64,000 bases of DNA. It comes from Terrimonas sp. GTDB lineage: Bacteria > Bacteroidota > Bacteroidia > Chitinophagales > Chitinophagaceae. Shown here in pieces: positions 1 to 8,229 of the stretch. How positions within the stretch are numbered: position 1 is the stretch's first letter; the number at the start of each line of letters is the position of its first letter. The notes under the pieces are model-generated. The model was not told where the DNA came from. It did no database searches and worked only from the letters and a program-made list of their open reading frames with translations. The position numbers and the translations under genes are program-made. The stretch spans positions 1-64,000 of the forward strand of contig NZ_QCZJ01000004.1 in assembly GCF_003075435.1 (NCBI RefSeq). Direction: 5' to 3'.

Positions 1-34
1 TCCACAATATGTGCGTTAGTTGTGCAACAGCCAC

Positions 35-150
35 GTCTCGCTTGTGCCGTTTATACAATCAAGCCCTTTTGCCATAAAAATCTCTTGCGCTGCTGTAGTA
101 AATAATTTCTAAAAGTAATTGAAACTTGAATTTATCGGCACAAGCGGGAC
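35..150. repeat. Inverted repeat pair at left edge
   Basis: Bases 35-49 and 136-150 are reverse complements over 15 positions with one mismatch; the core CGCTTGTGCCG / CGGCACAAGCG is perfect. The right arm overlaps a tight hairpin (CAAGCG-GGA-CGCTTG, 141-155). The 86-base interior has no convincing gene. The structure runs straight into the dispersed repeat at 161-222, so it may be the left part of the same non-coding element. Confidence 0.55.
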
Positions 151-160
151 GCTTGCGACT

Positions 161-222
161 GCTACCGGAGTATTTTTAACAGGCTTTATTTCATGAGTGA
201 ATATGCTGGCGCTATATGGTGA
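161..222 (+). repeat. Dispersed repeat, copy 1
   Basis: About 60 bases match 51961-52022 with only about five differences; the shared core includes GAGTATTTTTAACA and GCTATATGGTGAA. A small hairpin precedes each copy (141-155 here, about 51947-51955 there), with different arm sequence. Both copies contain a nine-codon reading frame, MSEYAGAIW here and MSSYACAIW in the other. Copy 1 ends inside the start of a truncated LuxR-type helix-turn-helix frame, so it seems to mark the break in that gene. Confidence 0.75.
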
Positions 223-418
223 AGTTGTATACCCGCCCTGTCATATCTCCGCGGCTGCAGCTAAAATGCACATAAGTCCTTACACCGTTGAAGATTACAG
301 GGAGACCTTATTTAAAAAGTTTGGGCTGAAAAACAAGACAGAGCTGATATTATTTGCACTAAAGCATAAGCTCGTTGAACAGGGCATAAGCAATCAGCCG
401 TTGGCAATGAGCAGGTGA
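197..418 (+). pseudogene. Truncated LuxR-family response-regulator HTH remnant
   Basis: This 73-codon frame ends in a clear LuxR/FixJ-type DNA-binding helix pair: AKMHISPYTVEDYRETLF (roughly residues 22-39) followed by KKFGLKNKTELILFALKHKL. A full response regulator would have about 120 receiver residues and a linker before this point. Here there are about 20 residues of unrelated sequence, partly encoded by the dispersed repeat at 161-222, and an in-frame TGA lies directly before the GTG at 197. I read it as the 3' remnant of a two-component regulator broken by a repeat. A tiny stand-alone HTH protein is less likely because the first helices of the domain are degraded. Confidence 0.6.
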
Positions 419-453
419 ATAGTGAATGGGCAATGGTGAACAGGCAATAGTGT
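415..453. repeat. Degenerate AATAGTGAATGG-type intergenic repeat
   Basis: Directly after the HTH remnant the sequence runs through near-repeats of GTGAATAGTGAATGGGCAA. The same phrase TGAATAGTGAATGGGCA occurs at 24715-24765, where it is repeated further. There is no coding signal in it. Confidence 0.55.
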
Positions 454-500
454 GGGGAGATGAGAGAAACCTGAGGAACCTGGAATCTGCAACTGCAATG

Positions 501-1526
501 TTATTTGCTGATCAGTTTCATAAACTTCGTACTCGCGGTATCTGCTATACTTCCGTCTGGTTGTTTATAGATAAAATACGCGCTCATATCATTTCTTTTT
601 TCTACAAATTCCATTGCTTTTGTAAGCCCCATTGCTAATAATACATTGTCATAAGCATCCGCAGTCATAGCGTCATTGGCAAAAACAGTTACGCTGATCA
701 ATTCATTTTGCACAGGAAAACCTGTTTCTGGATTTATAGTATGGCTGAATTTTTTCCCGTTGCTTTCGTGGAATTTTCTATAGCTGCCTGATGTAGTAAT
801 AGCACCATCTTCAAGCGTAACAATTTTTTGCAAAATGGAAGGCGTTGTTTCATCATAATCACCCGGTGCCTCAATACCTATTTTCATCTTTTCATTTTCC
901 GGAAGCTTTCTTCCCTTAACACGTATTTCACCGCCAATTTCTACGAGATAATTATGAATATTATTTTTTTCAAAAAAACCGGCAATCACATCTACACTGT
1001 AGCCCTGGGCTATGCCGTTTACATCAATGGTTAAACAAGGCTTTTTTTTAGAGAGATAATTTTTACGGAGCGTTATTTTATCTGTGCCGGTGCATTTAAG
1101 CAGCAATTTTATTTTTGCTGAATCCGGGTACTGGTGCACATCTTTTGTGCCGAAACCCCATGCCTGCACTAACGGCATTACAGTAATATCAAATAACCCA
1201 CCAGATGATTGCCAGACTTCAATTGATTTTCTAATAACAGCAGCAAAATGATCATCTATGGTAATTCCCTTTTTTGCCCGGTTAAAGGTGCTGATCAGGG
1301 AATATTTTTTATAAATAGAAAGCGAGCTGTCTAATTTATTAAGTATACTGTCCACCTGTTTTTTGGTTGCGATACTATCTTCCGCGTAATAAGTAATATG
1401 CCAGGTGGTGCCTTGTGCAAAGCCGGCAAGCTGAATTTTTTGAATATTATTTTTGGCGGAAAACGATGTCAGCAAAATGCATAACATCAAAACAGGATAA
1501 GATGCTGAACTTGTAAATCTCTTCAT
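501..1526 (-). CDS. apbE: FAD:protein FMN transferase (ApbE family)
   Basis: ApbE enzymes transfer FMN from FAD to a threonine of exported or membrane flavoproteins, in a Mg-dependent reaction on the outer face of the inner membrane. The 341-residue product has an N-terminal signal peptide (residues 1-24). Family motifs in order: GTTWHITYY (39-47), SGGLFDITVMPLV (108-120), DVNGIAQGYSVD (168-179), VEIGGEIRVKG (195-205), ITTSGSYRKF (243-252), HTINPETGFPV (262-272) and ADAYDN (289-294). The length is normal. It overlaps the upstream esterase by one base (TAATG), so the two are translationally coupled. No flavin-receiving Rnf or Nqr gene is in view; the substrate is unknown. Confidence 0.93.
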   Translation of the reverse strand: MKRFTSSASYPVLMLCILLTSFSAKNNIQKIQLAGFAQGTTWHITYYAEDSIATKKQVDSILNKLDSSLSIYKKYSLISTFNRAKKGITIDDHFAAVIRKSIEVWQSSGGLFDITVMPLVQAWGFGTKDVHQYPDSAKIKLLLKCTGTDKITLRKNYLSKKKPCLTIDVNGIAQGYSVDVIAGFFEKNNIHNYLVEIGGEIRVKGRKLPENEKMKIGIEAPGDYDETTPSILQKIVTLEDGAITTSGSYRKFHESNGKKFSHTINPETGFPVQNELISVTVFANDAMTADAYDNVLLAMGLTKAMEFVEKRNDMSAYFIYKQPDGSIADTASTKFMKLISK

Positions 1527-2404
1527 TACTGGTGAAAGCTTTCCCCGATAAATTTAAGCGCGTCAGTTATGCCGGTGCGCCAGTATTCCCAGGTATGTCC
1601 CCCGTCCCGAACGCGATATTCATGTTTAACCAATTTCTTTTTTAACGCTATATGCAACAGGGAATTTCCGTTAAACAAAAAATCATCATCGCCGCAGTCA
1701 ATCCAGTAACGCACTTTATTAAGGTCGGCGCCGTTTTTTTTATCAATAATGCTTAAAACAGAATTATCGTACCAGGCTTTATTCAACCGGTCTTTTCCTT
1801 TAAGGTTTTTTCCGAATAAAGGAGCAAAGATGATACTCCATTGCGATTCAGGCATCATTGTCATTTCTTCATCACCAAAAATACCTGCACTTAAAGGTGC
1901 AGCTGCAGCAAACAGTTCAGGATATTTTAACGCATATATCATAGTGCCGTATCCGCCCATTGATAAACCTGCAATGCCCCTGTATCTCTTTTCACTTTTA
2001 ATCCGGTATTGTTGCTCTATCCCCGGAATAAATTCTTTCACAAAAAAATCTTCATACTTTTCTTTACCATCATATGAATTGATATACCAGCTTGAATCGC
2101 CATTAGGCATTACAATGATCATGGGCGGAATAGTACCGTCAAGTATCGCTTTATCAGCATAGCGGTTTATTTCGCCAAACTGCAGCCAGCCTGTATTGTC
2201 ATCCGTATATCCGTGCAGCAGGTAAACTACAGGATAGGCTCTTTGGGAATAATCATAATCCGGAGGGAAATAAATAGTATACTTTACACTTCTACCCAAA
2301 ATTTTACTGCCGATAGTATTTTCCTCAATAACCTTTCCTGTTTGCTGGGCAAATACACTGCACGTTAAGAAGAATGCAGCATATATTAAGGCAATCTTTT
2401 TCAT
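1526..2404 (-). CDS. Secreted esterase D / feruloyl-esterase-like alpha/beta hydrolase
   Basis: A 292-residue exported serine hydrolase of the putative-esterase family (PF00756), which includes feruloyl and acetyl-xylan esterases, S-formylglutathione hydrolase and mycolyltransferases. A signal peptide ends near AQQ (19-21). The oxyanion region is YLLHGYTDDN (61-70) and the nucleophile elbow GLSMGG has Ser148. Asp238-241 (DCGDDDF) and His270 (DGGHTW) are the likely remaining triad residues. It forms a two-gene unit with apbE. The substrate cannot be read from sequence; an ester on a plant or microbial polysaccharide is plausible given the secreted location and the carbohydrate genes in the window. 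Confidence 0.88.
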   Translation of the reverse strand: MKKIALIYAAFFLTCSVFAQQTGKVIEENTIGSKILGRSVKYTIYFPPDYDYSQRAYPVVYLLHGYTDDNTGWLQFGEINRYADKAILDGTIPPMIIVMPNGDSSWYINSYDGKEKYEDFFVKEFIPGIEQQYRIKSEKRYRGIAGLSMGGYGTMIYALKYPELFAAAAPLSAGIFGDEEMTMMPESQWSIIFAPLFGKNLKGKDRLNKAWYDNSVLSIIDKKNGADLNKVRYWIDCGDDDFLFNGNSLLHIALKKKLVKHEYRVRDGGHTWEYWRTGITDALKFIGESFHQ

Positions 2405-2454
2405 CTATTGTATTTAAAATGCATTTTTACAAATACTACGGCTATACTTTACCG

Positions 2455-2997
2455 TTATTTCGGTTCAAAAGTGTAGCTGAGCACGCGGTCTTCATAGTTA
2501 TTCAGCGTATATACTGTTAATGTACCATTACGCCTTATATAAGTATACCGGTTTCTTTGCTGGTTGGTTTCTTTTTTATTTGCCGGTCTGAACCATGCAT
2601 CCAGTTGCCCGCGATGGGTATTGTAGGTTTCTATTTTTCTCACCTTGCTTTCTTTAATACTCCTGTTCATGTTGTCAGGATTGCCCGAAACCGGCTCAAA
2701 TACTGCCGGGCGAAACAGGAAACTGCTTACGGTCTGGCTACTGTCAATATTAACAGTAAGTGTATCACCTAAATATCCGTACACGTATCTGTCTCCCCTG
2801 TCGCTGATGCTGTTTTTTGCAGGCTGCCCGAAAATTTTTATTACATCAGAAAGTGTGGTAACACCTTTTTCCAGCTTCCGCACATCACCTTCCGGTATAG
2901 GATGATAAATAGCAAAAGGAGTATTAGCAGGATTGTATTTTTTGCTGCACGAAAAGAGCGCAATTACTACAATAAGAAATAACAGATATTTTGCCAT
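2455..2997 (-). CDS. Small lipoprotein with BamE/SmpA-like fold (uncertain)
   Basis: The 180-residue product begins with a lipoprotein signal, lipobox LFSC with Cys17. Residues 35-75 (GDVRKLEKGVTTLSDVIKIF, then GQP, and a YVYGY strand) resemble the 'start-helix-GxP' pattern of the SmpA/OmlA/BamE and related lipoprotein folds. The rest is polar with several predicted strands. I do not recognise a named family. It lies 50 bases upstream of the esterase on the same strand and could share its transcript. A role in the outer membrane is inferred only from the lipobox. Confidence 0.7.
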   Translation of the reverse strand: MAKYLLFLIVVIALFSCSKKYNPANTPFAIYHPIPEGDVRKLEKGVTTLSDVIKIFGQPAKNSISDRGDRYVYGYLGDTLTVNIDSSQTVSSFLFRPAVFEPVSGNPDNMNRSIKESKVRKIETYNTHRGQLDAWFRPANKKETNQQRNRYTYIRRNGTLTVYTLNNYEDRVLSYTFEPK

Positions 2998-3055
2998 AGT
3001 AAATGTTTTGATAGCTGAGTCAATAATGCAGTGGGTTATAATACATGGTGTTAAC

Positions 3056-3135
3056 GTGAAACGACAAACGATAAACGTGAGATGCGCGAATGTTCTCCAT
3101 TCCTTATCCTACGGTCTATCGTTTCACGTTTCACT
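3056..3135. repeat. Imperfect inverted repeat of AAACGTGAAACG type
   Basis: Bases 3056-3077 (GTGAAACGACAAACGATAAA...) pair imperfectly with 3113-3135 (CTATCGTTTCACGTTTCACT). It fills the gap just downstream of the minus-strand stop at 3140 and could act as a terminator, though there is no T-run. Related phrases appear in the gap at 47.1-47.7 kb. Confidence 0.5.
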
Positions 3136-3139
3136 AATA

Positions 3140-3817
3140 TTATGTATATGATGCGCACTCTTTCATATCCTTTTCAGTATAAGCTACACCATATTGTTTC
3201 AATACGTCATCAGGAACGCCATTCCACTGATTAGGCTGGTTGCCGGCATACCCTATATCTTTTATTCCAATTTCAGTAGTATAAAAGCCGGTACACACCA
3301 GGTCTCTCATTGTATTGAAAAAAGAAACCCCCTGCGACATGGAAGGCTTTGCTTTCCTGGGATACGCGATGTCGTCCACTATCTGTATTCTTTGAACGTT
3401 ATCACAATCTTTGAAATTTTTTTGAAAGCGTATCTGGCTTTCCCTGTCAAGCCATCTTAAACCACCACGCACCGGTACCTGGTAATGCGGCATATCTTTT
3501 ACAATAAACTCAATAAAGTCGGGAACCTTTGCTTCCGTAGCGTTGCCACTTACGTCGTCTTTGGGTATAATAATATCAGAAAGAATGGCGATAGTAGCCA
3601 TTTCATGTTCTGTAAAAAATGTTGAAGATATTACATTTTTATAGTGTTCAATTTCCTCCGGTTGTCTTGCAGGTCCCGCGGCAGCATCAGCAGAGCCGGC
3701 CGCAGGAGCAGTTGAGTTGTCTGCCGGCTTTTTATCAGAAAGTTTACAGGCATCTAATAAAACGGAAGATGACAAAGAACCTACACCTATTATCTTTAAA
3801 TATTTTCTTCTATCCAT
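3140..3817 (-). CDS. Gluconate 2-dehydrogenase subunit 3-family protein (small subunit of FAD sugar dehydrogenase)
   Basis: A 225-residue protein of the PF13618 type. Members are the small, Tat-targeted partner of GMC flavoprotein sugar dehydrogenases, and the large subunit is thought to be carried through the Tat pore with them. The start shows an RR motif (DRRKYLKIIG, 2-11), then a hydrophobic stretch and a possible lipobox LLDAC (Cys24), so it may be a Tat lipoprotein. An Ala/Pro-rich linker (about 30-52) precedes the helical domain with EHEMATIAILSDIIIPKD (about 70-87). It follows the GMC gene by 47 bases. The pair resembles the alpha and gamma subunits of FAD glucose dehydrogenase; no cytochrome subunit gene is adjacent. 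Confidence 0.88.
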   Translation of the reverse strand: MDRRKYLKIIGVGSLSSSVLLDACKLSDKKPADNSTAPAAGSADAAAGPARQPEEIEHYKNVISSTFFTEHEMATIAILSDIIIPKDDVSGNATEAKVPDFIEFIVKDMPHYQVPVRGGLRWLDRESQIRFQKNFKDCDNVQRIQIVDDIAYPRKAKPSMSQGVSFFNTMRDLVCTGFYTTEIGIKDIGYAGNQPNQWNGVPDDVLKQYGVAYTEKDMKECASYT

Positions 3818-3864
3818 TGTTAAATATTTTTAAAATGAACAATGTTGTTTTGTTTGAGATGAGA

Positions 3865-5610
3865 TCAGAGATTTTGTTTTTTCATTTCATCAATAATATA
3901 CTCTGAAGCACGCATGGATAATGCAAGAATTGTCCATGTAATATTTTTATCAGCCTGCGATGTAAACGCTGCGCCATCAACCACAAATAAATTCTTGCAC
4001 TCGTGTGCCTGGTTCCATTTGTTCAGTGCTGATGTTTTAGGATCACTGCCCATTCTTGCCGTACCGCCTTCATGAATGATCTTCCCGGGGCTTTCCAAAC
4101 CATAATCATTTTCCGGGCCCACATTTCCTCCCCATGTAATAACAGCGCCCATATTGTGCATGATCTCTTTAAAGGTTTCAATCATGTGCTTTGCCTGTTT
4201 TCTTTCATAGTCGCTCCATTTTACATTAAAGCGCAAAACAGGTATACCATACCTGTCAACTACATTAGGATCAATTTCACAGCGGTTTTCAAAGCGGGGC
4301 ACTGCCTCTCCGCGTCCAGCCATCCCTACACCCGCACCATAAAAGAAGCGTTGATCTTCTTTAAGCGAAGCGCCGTAACCACCGGCTTCTTTCTTTTTAC
4401 CATTCACAGCGTAGTCGCCATTCTGGCTCTGTATACCCATGCCGAAACCATAAGCCGGCATTCCCATACCGCCCCAATATTCTATATGATAACCTCTCGG
4501 GAAATCCAGTTTTTTATTATCACCCCACCAGGGTGAGTATACGTGCATGCCGCCTACGCCGTCCTCATTATATCTTTTTCTTCCGAAAAGTTTGGGCAGG
4601 TAGCCGCCAAGCGCGGACCCTGTTGAATCGTGCAGGTAGCGGCCAACCACATCGCTCGAATTAGAAATTCCGTTGGGATGAGCTTTTGATTTTGAGTTGA
4701 GCATCAGCCTTGAAGATTCGCAGGCGCTGGCAGCAAGAATTACCACTCTTGCGTCAACCTGGTATTCATTCATATCTTCCTTGCTTACATAAGAAACACC
4801 TGTTGCTTTCCCGTTTTCATCTGTAAGCACTTCACGCGCCATTGCATTGGCAACAACATCAATATTGCCTGTAGCCAGCGCAGGATTTACCAATACTGAG
4901 CCAGAAGTGAAATCCGCATAAAACTGGCAGGATCTTCCGCACTGTCCACAAAAAACACAATTACCCCTGTCTTTATTATCGGGCAGTGGTTTGGTAAGCA
5001 TTGAAAGGCGGCCTGGTATAACACGCACATTCGCTTTTGTTGCAGCATCTCTTATAAAAAGCTCATGCAATCTTGGTTTGGGAGGAGGTAGAAAAAAACC
5101 ATCAGGATCATTTTCCAACCCTTCGTTGGTGCCAAATACACCAATCAATTTATCTACCCTGTCGTAAAAAGGTTTAATATCATCATAGCTGATCGGCCAG
5201 TCTTCTCCAAGACCATCAATGCTTTTTCTTTTAAAATCTTTTGGCCCAAAACGGAGCGAGATGCGCCCCCAGTGGTTGGTACGGCCACCCATCATGCGTG
5301 CACGAAACCAATCCCATTGTGTGCCGGAAGCTTTAGTGTATGGTTCGCCGTCAATTTCCCAGCCACCATAGCAGGCATCAAAATCACCAAATGGGCGAAA
5401 ATTGGTGCTGGCACCTCTGCGCGGAGATTCATAAGGCCATTTGAATTGCGTAACATCTTTTTTGGGGTCAAACAAAACACCTGCTTCAAGCAAGCAAACC
5501 TTTACGCCTGCTTTTGCTAAAATATAGGCGGCCATACCGCCACCCGCACCGGATCCAACAATCACTACATCATACTTTTTGGCGCTTTTTTTAATCTGGA
5601 AATCTCCCAT
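3865..5610 (-). CDS. GMC-family FAD-dependent sugar/polyol dehydrogenase, large subunit
   Basis: A 581-residue flavoprotein. The FAD-binding Rossmann motif is VVIVGSGAGGG (15-25), closing with LLEAG (40-44), and GGRTNHWG (108-115) is the second FAD loop. A cysteine group, C218-x2-C221-x2-C224-x3-C228, lies in the substrate half; comparable cysteines bind a 3Fe-4S cluster in bacterial FAD-glucose dehydrogenase. The C-terminal active-site region has HEGGTARMG and KNITWTILAL, the His/Asn pair of this branch. It lacks its own signal and is presumably exported with the Tat partner encoded downstream. Relatives include gluconate 2-dehydrogenase and glucoside/lactose 3-dehydrogenases; the exact sugar is not decidable here. 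Confidence 0.9.
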   Translation of the reverse strand: MGDFQIKKSAKKYDVVIVGSGAGGGMAAYILAKAGVKVCLLEAGVLFDPKKDVTQFKWPYESPRRGASTNFRPFGDFDACYGGWEIDGEPYTKASGTQWDWFRARMMGGRTNHWGRISLRFGPKDFKRKSIDGLGEDWPISYDDIKPFYDRVDKLIGVFGTNEGLENDPDGFFLPPPKPRLHELFIRDAATKANVRVIPGRLSMLTKPLPDNKDRGNCVFCGQCGRSCQFYADFTSGSVLVNPALATGNIDVVANAMAREVLTDENGKATGVSYVSKEDMNEYQVDARVVILAASACESSRLMLNSKSKAHPNGISNSSDVVGRYLHDSTGSALGGYLPKLFGRKRYNEDGVGGMHVYSPWWGDNKKLDFPRGYHIEYWGGMGMPAYGFGMGIQSQNGDYAVNGKKKEAGGYGASLKEDQRFFYGAGVGMAGRGEAVPRFENRCEIDPNVVDRYGIPVLRFNVKWSDYERKQAKHMIETFKEIMHNMGAVITWGGNVGPENDYGLESPGKIIHEGGTARMGSDPKTSALNKWNQAHECKNLFVVDGAAFTSQADKNITWTILALSMRASEYIIDEMKKQNL

Positions 5611-5743
5611 GTCGAAATTGAATTAAACGTTCTTTAAAAGTGTGCCTAAATGTAGTACATTATCAGATAATCAAAACCAATCCTGCCGAAATTTTACCTG
5701 AGATCAGAAATAATGATAGTATATATTTGAAAAAATATAACTG

Positions 5744-7210
5744 ATGGCAATAATTATTGGTGTTGATATTGGCACTACTAATATTAAGCTTGTTGCAGGA
5801 GATGATAAAGGGAAGATTTTATTAAACCAGAGTTGCGCCTGCCCGGTCATGCAGCTATCTGATAAAAAAATTGAACAGGATCCTGAACTTGTTTTACAAT
5901 CTGTTAACAAGTTGCTCCAAAAAGCATTTGCTGTACTACCTGTTTCAGATATTAAGGGAGTTTGTTTCAGCTCGGCTATGCACAGCATTATTGCGGTTGA
6001 TGTAAACGGTGTGCCGCTGACAAATGCCATTTTATGGGGAGATACCCGGAGTGAGCAACAGGCAACAGCAATAAAAGAAAAGATTGATGAAAAAGCATTT
6101 TACCAGGAAGTGGCAGTGCCCGTTCATCCCTCCTTACCTTTATGTAAAATACTTTGGCTGAAACAGGAAATGCCTGAGGTATTTAACCAAACTGCAAAAT
6201 TCATTTCAATTAAAGAATATCTTTTTTTTAAATGGTTTGGTAAATATATCATTGATCATTCCATTGCCGCGGCAACAGGTATGCAGCATGTTCATAACCT
6301 GCAATGGAGCAAAACAGCATTGGGTATTGCTGGTATAACCAGCGATAAGCTTTCTGAGATAGTACCGGTTACACATACGGAAACTGCTTTGGGTAAAGAA
6401 TATATTAAGCAGTTTGGCTTGCACAAAAGCATTCCCTTTATTATCGGCTCAAGCGATGGTTGCCTTGCCAATATAGGCAGCGGTGTTTTTGAAGAAAATG
6501 AAGCGACACTTACTATTGGCACCAGCGGAGCGGTTCGTATTACGTTGTCCCAACCTGTATTAAGCGAAAAGCCGGCGCTATTCTGTTACCCGGTATTGAA
6601 AAATTTGTACGTAAAAGGAGGCGCTGTAAATAATGGTGGAAATGTTTTGCAATGGTATGCACAAAATTTTACAGATGGCAATTATGAAACTTTGGTAGAA
6701 AAAGCTGCTGCTATACATGCAGGCGCGGATGGACTGGTTTTTCTGCCTTACCTGCAGGGAGAACGTGCGCCGGTATGGAATGCATCGGCACGGGGCGTTT
6801 TTTTTGGAATAAACAGTCTTCATAATAAAACACATTTTGTGCGTGCAGTGATTGAAGGAATAGGTTTTGGATTGTATGATGTGTTTTGCGAAATCGCAAA
6901 AAACAATAAGCATATCAGCACAATTTATGTGAGCGGTGGTTTTACAAAGTCAGCTTTCTGGGTGCAGATGGTCGCGGATATTTTTAATAAAAAAGTTATT
7001 GTATCAGATATTGCTGATGCATCTGCGACAGGCGCTGTTCAACTGGGAATGTATGCAGCGGGATTGATAAAAGAAGTATCGCAGAATAAAACAGCTGCAG
7101 GAGGTCAAATATTTGAGCCTGTAAGGGAGCAGCATGATATTTATAATGAAAGGTTTGAAAAATTCTGTGCGCTGTATGAAACATTGAAGCATCACTTTGC
7201 AACACGATAA
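5744..7210 (+). CDS. gntK: Gluconokinase (FGGY family)
   Basis: The enzyme phosphorylates D-gluconate to 6-phosphogluconate in the cytosol. The 488-residue length and the N-terminal phosphate loop IIGVDIGTTNIKLV (4-17) are typical of FGGY sugar kinases. HPSLPLCKILWLKQE (about 127-141) and GSSDGCLANIGSG (about 241-253) resemble gluconate kinases more than xylulokinase or glycerol kinase. GAVNNGGNVLQW and the late GGFTKSAFWVQMVADI (ATP site) complete the fold. A TATATTTG box (5722-5729) matches the Bacteroidota -7 element but would give a very short leader. It is divergent from the GMC dehydrogenase, which fits periplasmic sugar oxidation followed by gluconate use (inference). Confidence 0.85.
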   Translation: MAIIIGVDIGTTNIKLVAGDDKGKILLNQSCACPVMQLSDKKIEQDPELVLQSVNKLLQKAFAVLPVSDIKGVCFSSAMHSIIAVDVNGVPLTNAILWGDTRSEQQATAIKEKIDEKAFYQEVAVPVHPSLPLCKILWLKQEMPEVFNQTAKFISIKEYLFFKWFGKYIIDHSIAAATGMQHVHNLQWSKTALGIAGITSDKLSEIVPVTHTETALGKEYIKQFGLHKSIPFIIGSSDGCLANIGSGVFEENEATLTIGTSGAVRITLSQPVLSEKPALFCYPVLKNLYVKGGAVNNGGNVLQWYAQNFTDGNYETLVEKAAAIHAGADGLVFLPYLQGERAPVWNASARGVFFGINSLHNKTHFVRAVIEGIGFGLYDVFCEIAKNNKHISTIYVSGGFTKSAFWVQMVADIFNKKVIVSDIADASATGAVQLGMYAAGLIKEVSQNKTAAGGQIFEPVREQHDIYNERFEKFCALYETLKHHFATR

Positions 7211-7521
7211 TGTACAGAACATGCGGATGTTATGGATTAACGCGTATAAATTCTGTGAATTTCCGTCTTATCTGATTCATTAGTGTGATCTGCCTCGTTT
7301 TGACTGCCACGAATTTCCACGTTCCCTGTGTAGAATGATTCAGGACTACAACCATTAAGGAGTTAAGAGATATTAAGACCAATTATCCGGTATCCTTAAT
7401 CTTCTTAATTTCTTAATGGTTATACAAAATGCACATGTGGAATTTGATTTGTGTAAGAGGATGAAAAATATTACTGAATTCATGGCATTAATCAAAGTAT
7501 CTTTAAAGATAAATCAATGGT
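7211..7521. repeat. Intergenic gap with TTAAGAAATTAAG-type inverted repeat
   Basis: No gene is seen in this 311-base gap. Bases 7350-7377 (ACCATTAAGGAGTTAAGAGA...) pair with 7394-7420 (CTTAATCTTCTTAATTTCTT...) as a roughly 26-base imperfect stem with a 16-base loop. A phrase resembling CTGCCACGAATTTCCACG lies at about 7302-7320. The stem is over 100 bases past the gluconokinase stop, so a terminator role is doubtful. Confidence 0.5.
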
Positions 7522-8136
7522 ATGCCAACTACTGATAAACGTATTGATGCGTATATTGCCAAAGCGCAGCCATTTGCGCAACCAATTCTGCAACATATAA
7601 GAACTGTGGTGTACAAAGCATGTCCTGATGTTGAAGAAACCATTAAATGGGGATTTCCGCATTTTGAATATAAGGGCGCTATATTATGCAGTATGGCTGC
7701 ATTTAAACAGCATTGCGCATTCGGCTTCTGGAAAGCTTCTATCATGAAAGACCCGGAGAAAATCCTTCATATCGGAGAAAAAGCATCAATGGGGCATTTT
7801 AATAAGATTACTTCTCCTGAAGACCTTCCTTCGGACAAGATATTTACAGCTTATATAAAGCAAGCGGCAAAACTAAATGAAGACAGCGTGCAACTCCCGT
7901 CTAAAACCAAAACAAAGTTGGCAGCACCTCTAGAGGTTCCCGATGATGTGCAAAAAGCTTTACAGAAGCATAAAAAAGCACTGGAAGCTTTTAATGCATT
8001 TGCCCCGAGCCACCGCAAAGAATACCTGCAATGGATAACCGAAGCAAAAACAGCGCCCACAAGGAATAAACGTATTGAAACAATGATTGAGTGGTTGAAA
8101 GAAGGGAAATCAAGAAACTGGAAGTATGAGCGGTAA
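7522..8136 (+). CDS. DUF1801 / YdeI-OmpD-associated family protein
   Basis: A 204-residue cytosolic protein. Residues about 16-125 form the DUF1801 fold, with VEETIKWGFPHFEYKGAILC (36-55) and the characteristic CAFGFWK (65-71). The C-terminal part, with VPDDVQKALQKHKKALEAF and SHRKEYLQWITEAKTAPTR (about 139-182), matches the YdeI/OmpD-associated helical domain (PF13376). The two-domain arrangement is common in Bacteroidota. No biochemical activity is established for the family; a stress or antimicrobial-peptide link has been suggested for YdeI. It stands alone between intergenic repeats. Confidence 0.85.
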   Translation: MPTTDKRIDAYIAKAQPFAQPILQHIRTVVYKACPDVEETIKWGFPHFEYKGAILCSMAAFKQHCAFGFWKASIMKDPEKILHIGEKASMGHFNKITSPEDLPSDKIFTAYIKQAAKLNEDSVQLPSKTKTKLAAPLEVPDDVQKALQKHKKALEAFNAFAPSHRKEYLQWITEAKTAPTRNKRIETMIEWLKEGKSRNWKYER

Positions 8137-8142
8137 AAAGGA

Positions 8143-8226
8143 AATAGTTAATAGTGAATTCCAGTTATTTTCAATATCTGCAACTTCCTCTCAATCTCAA
8201 ATTGAGAATTTCAAATTTTAAATTTC
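8143..8226. repeat. Short intergenic repeats before DUF4954 gene
   Basis: Two phrases lie side by side: AATAGTTAATAGTGAATTCC (8143-8162), related to the AATAGTGAATGG family, and a run of AATTTCAAATTTTAAATTT type (about 8189-8226) containing the perfect palindrome TCTCAA-A-TTGAGA (8195-8207). The second ends four bases before the next start codon, so it could affect translation or transcription start. Confidence 0.45.
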
Positions 8227-8229
8227 CAC

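Noticed and set aside
4072-4536. 154-codon plus-strand frame
   Set aside because: Antisense to the GMC oxidoreductase, which carries clear FAD motifs.
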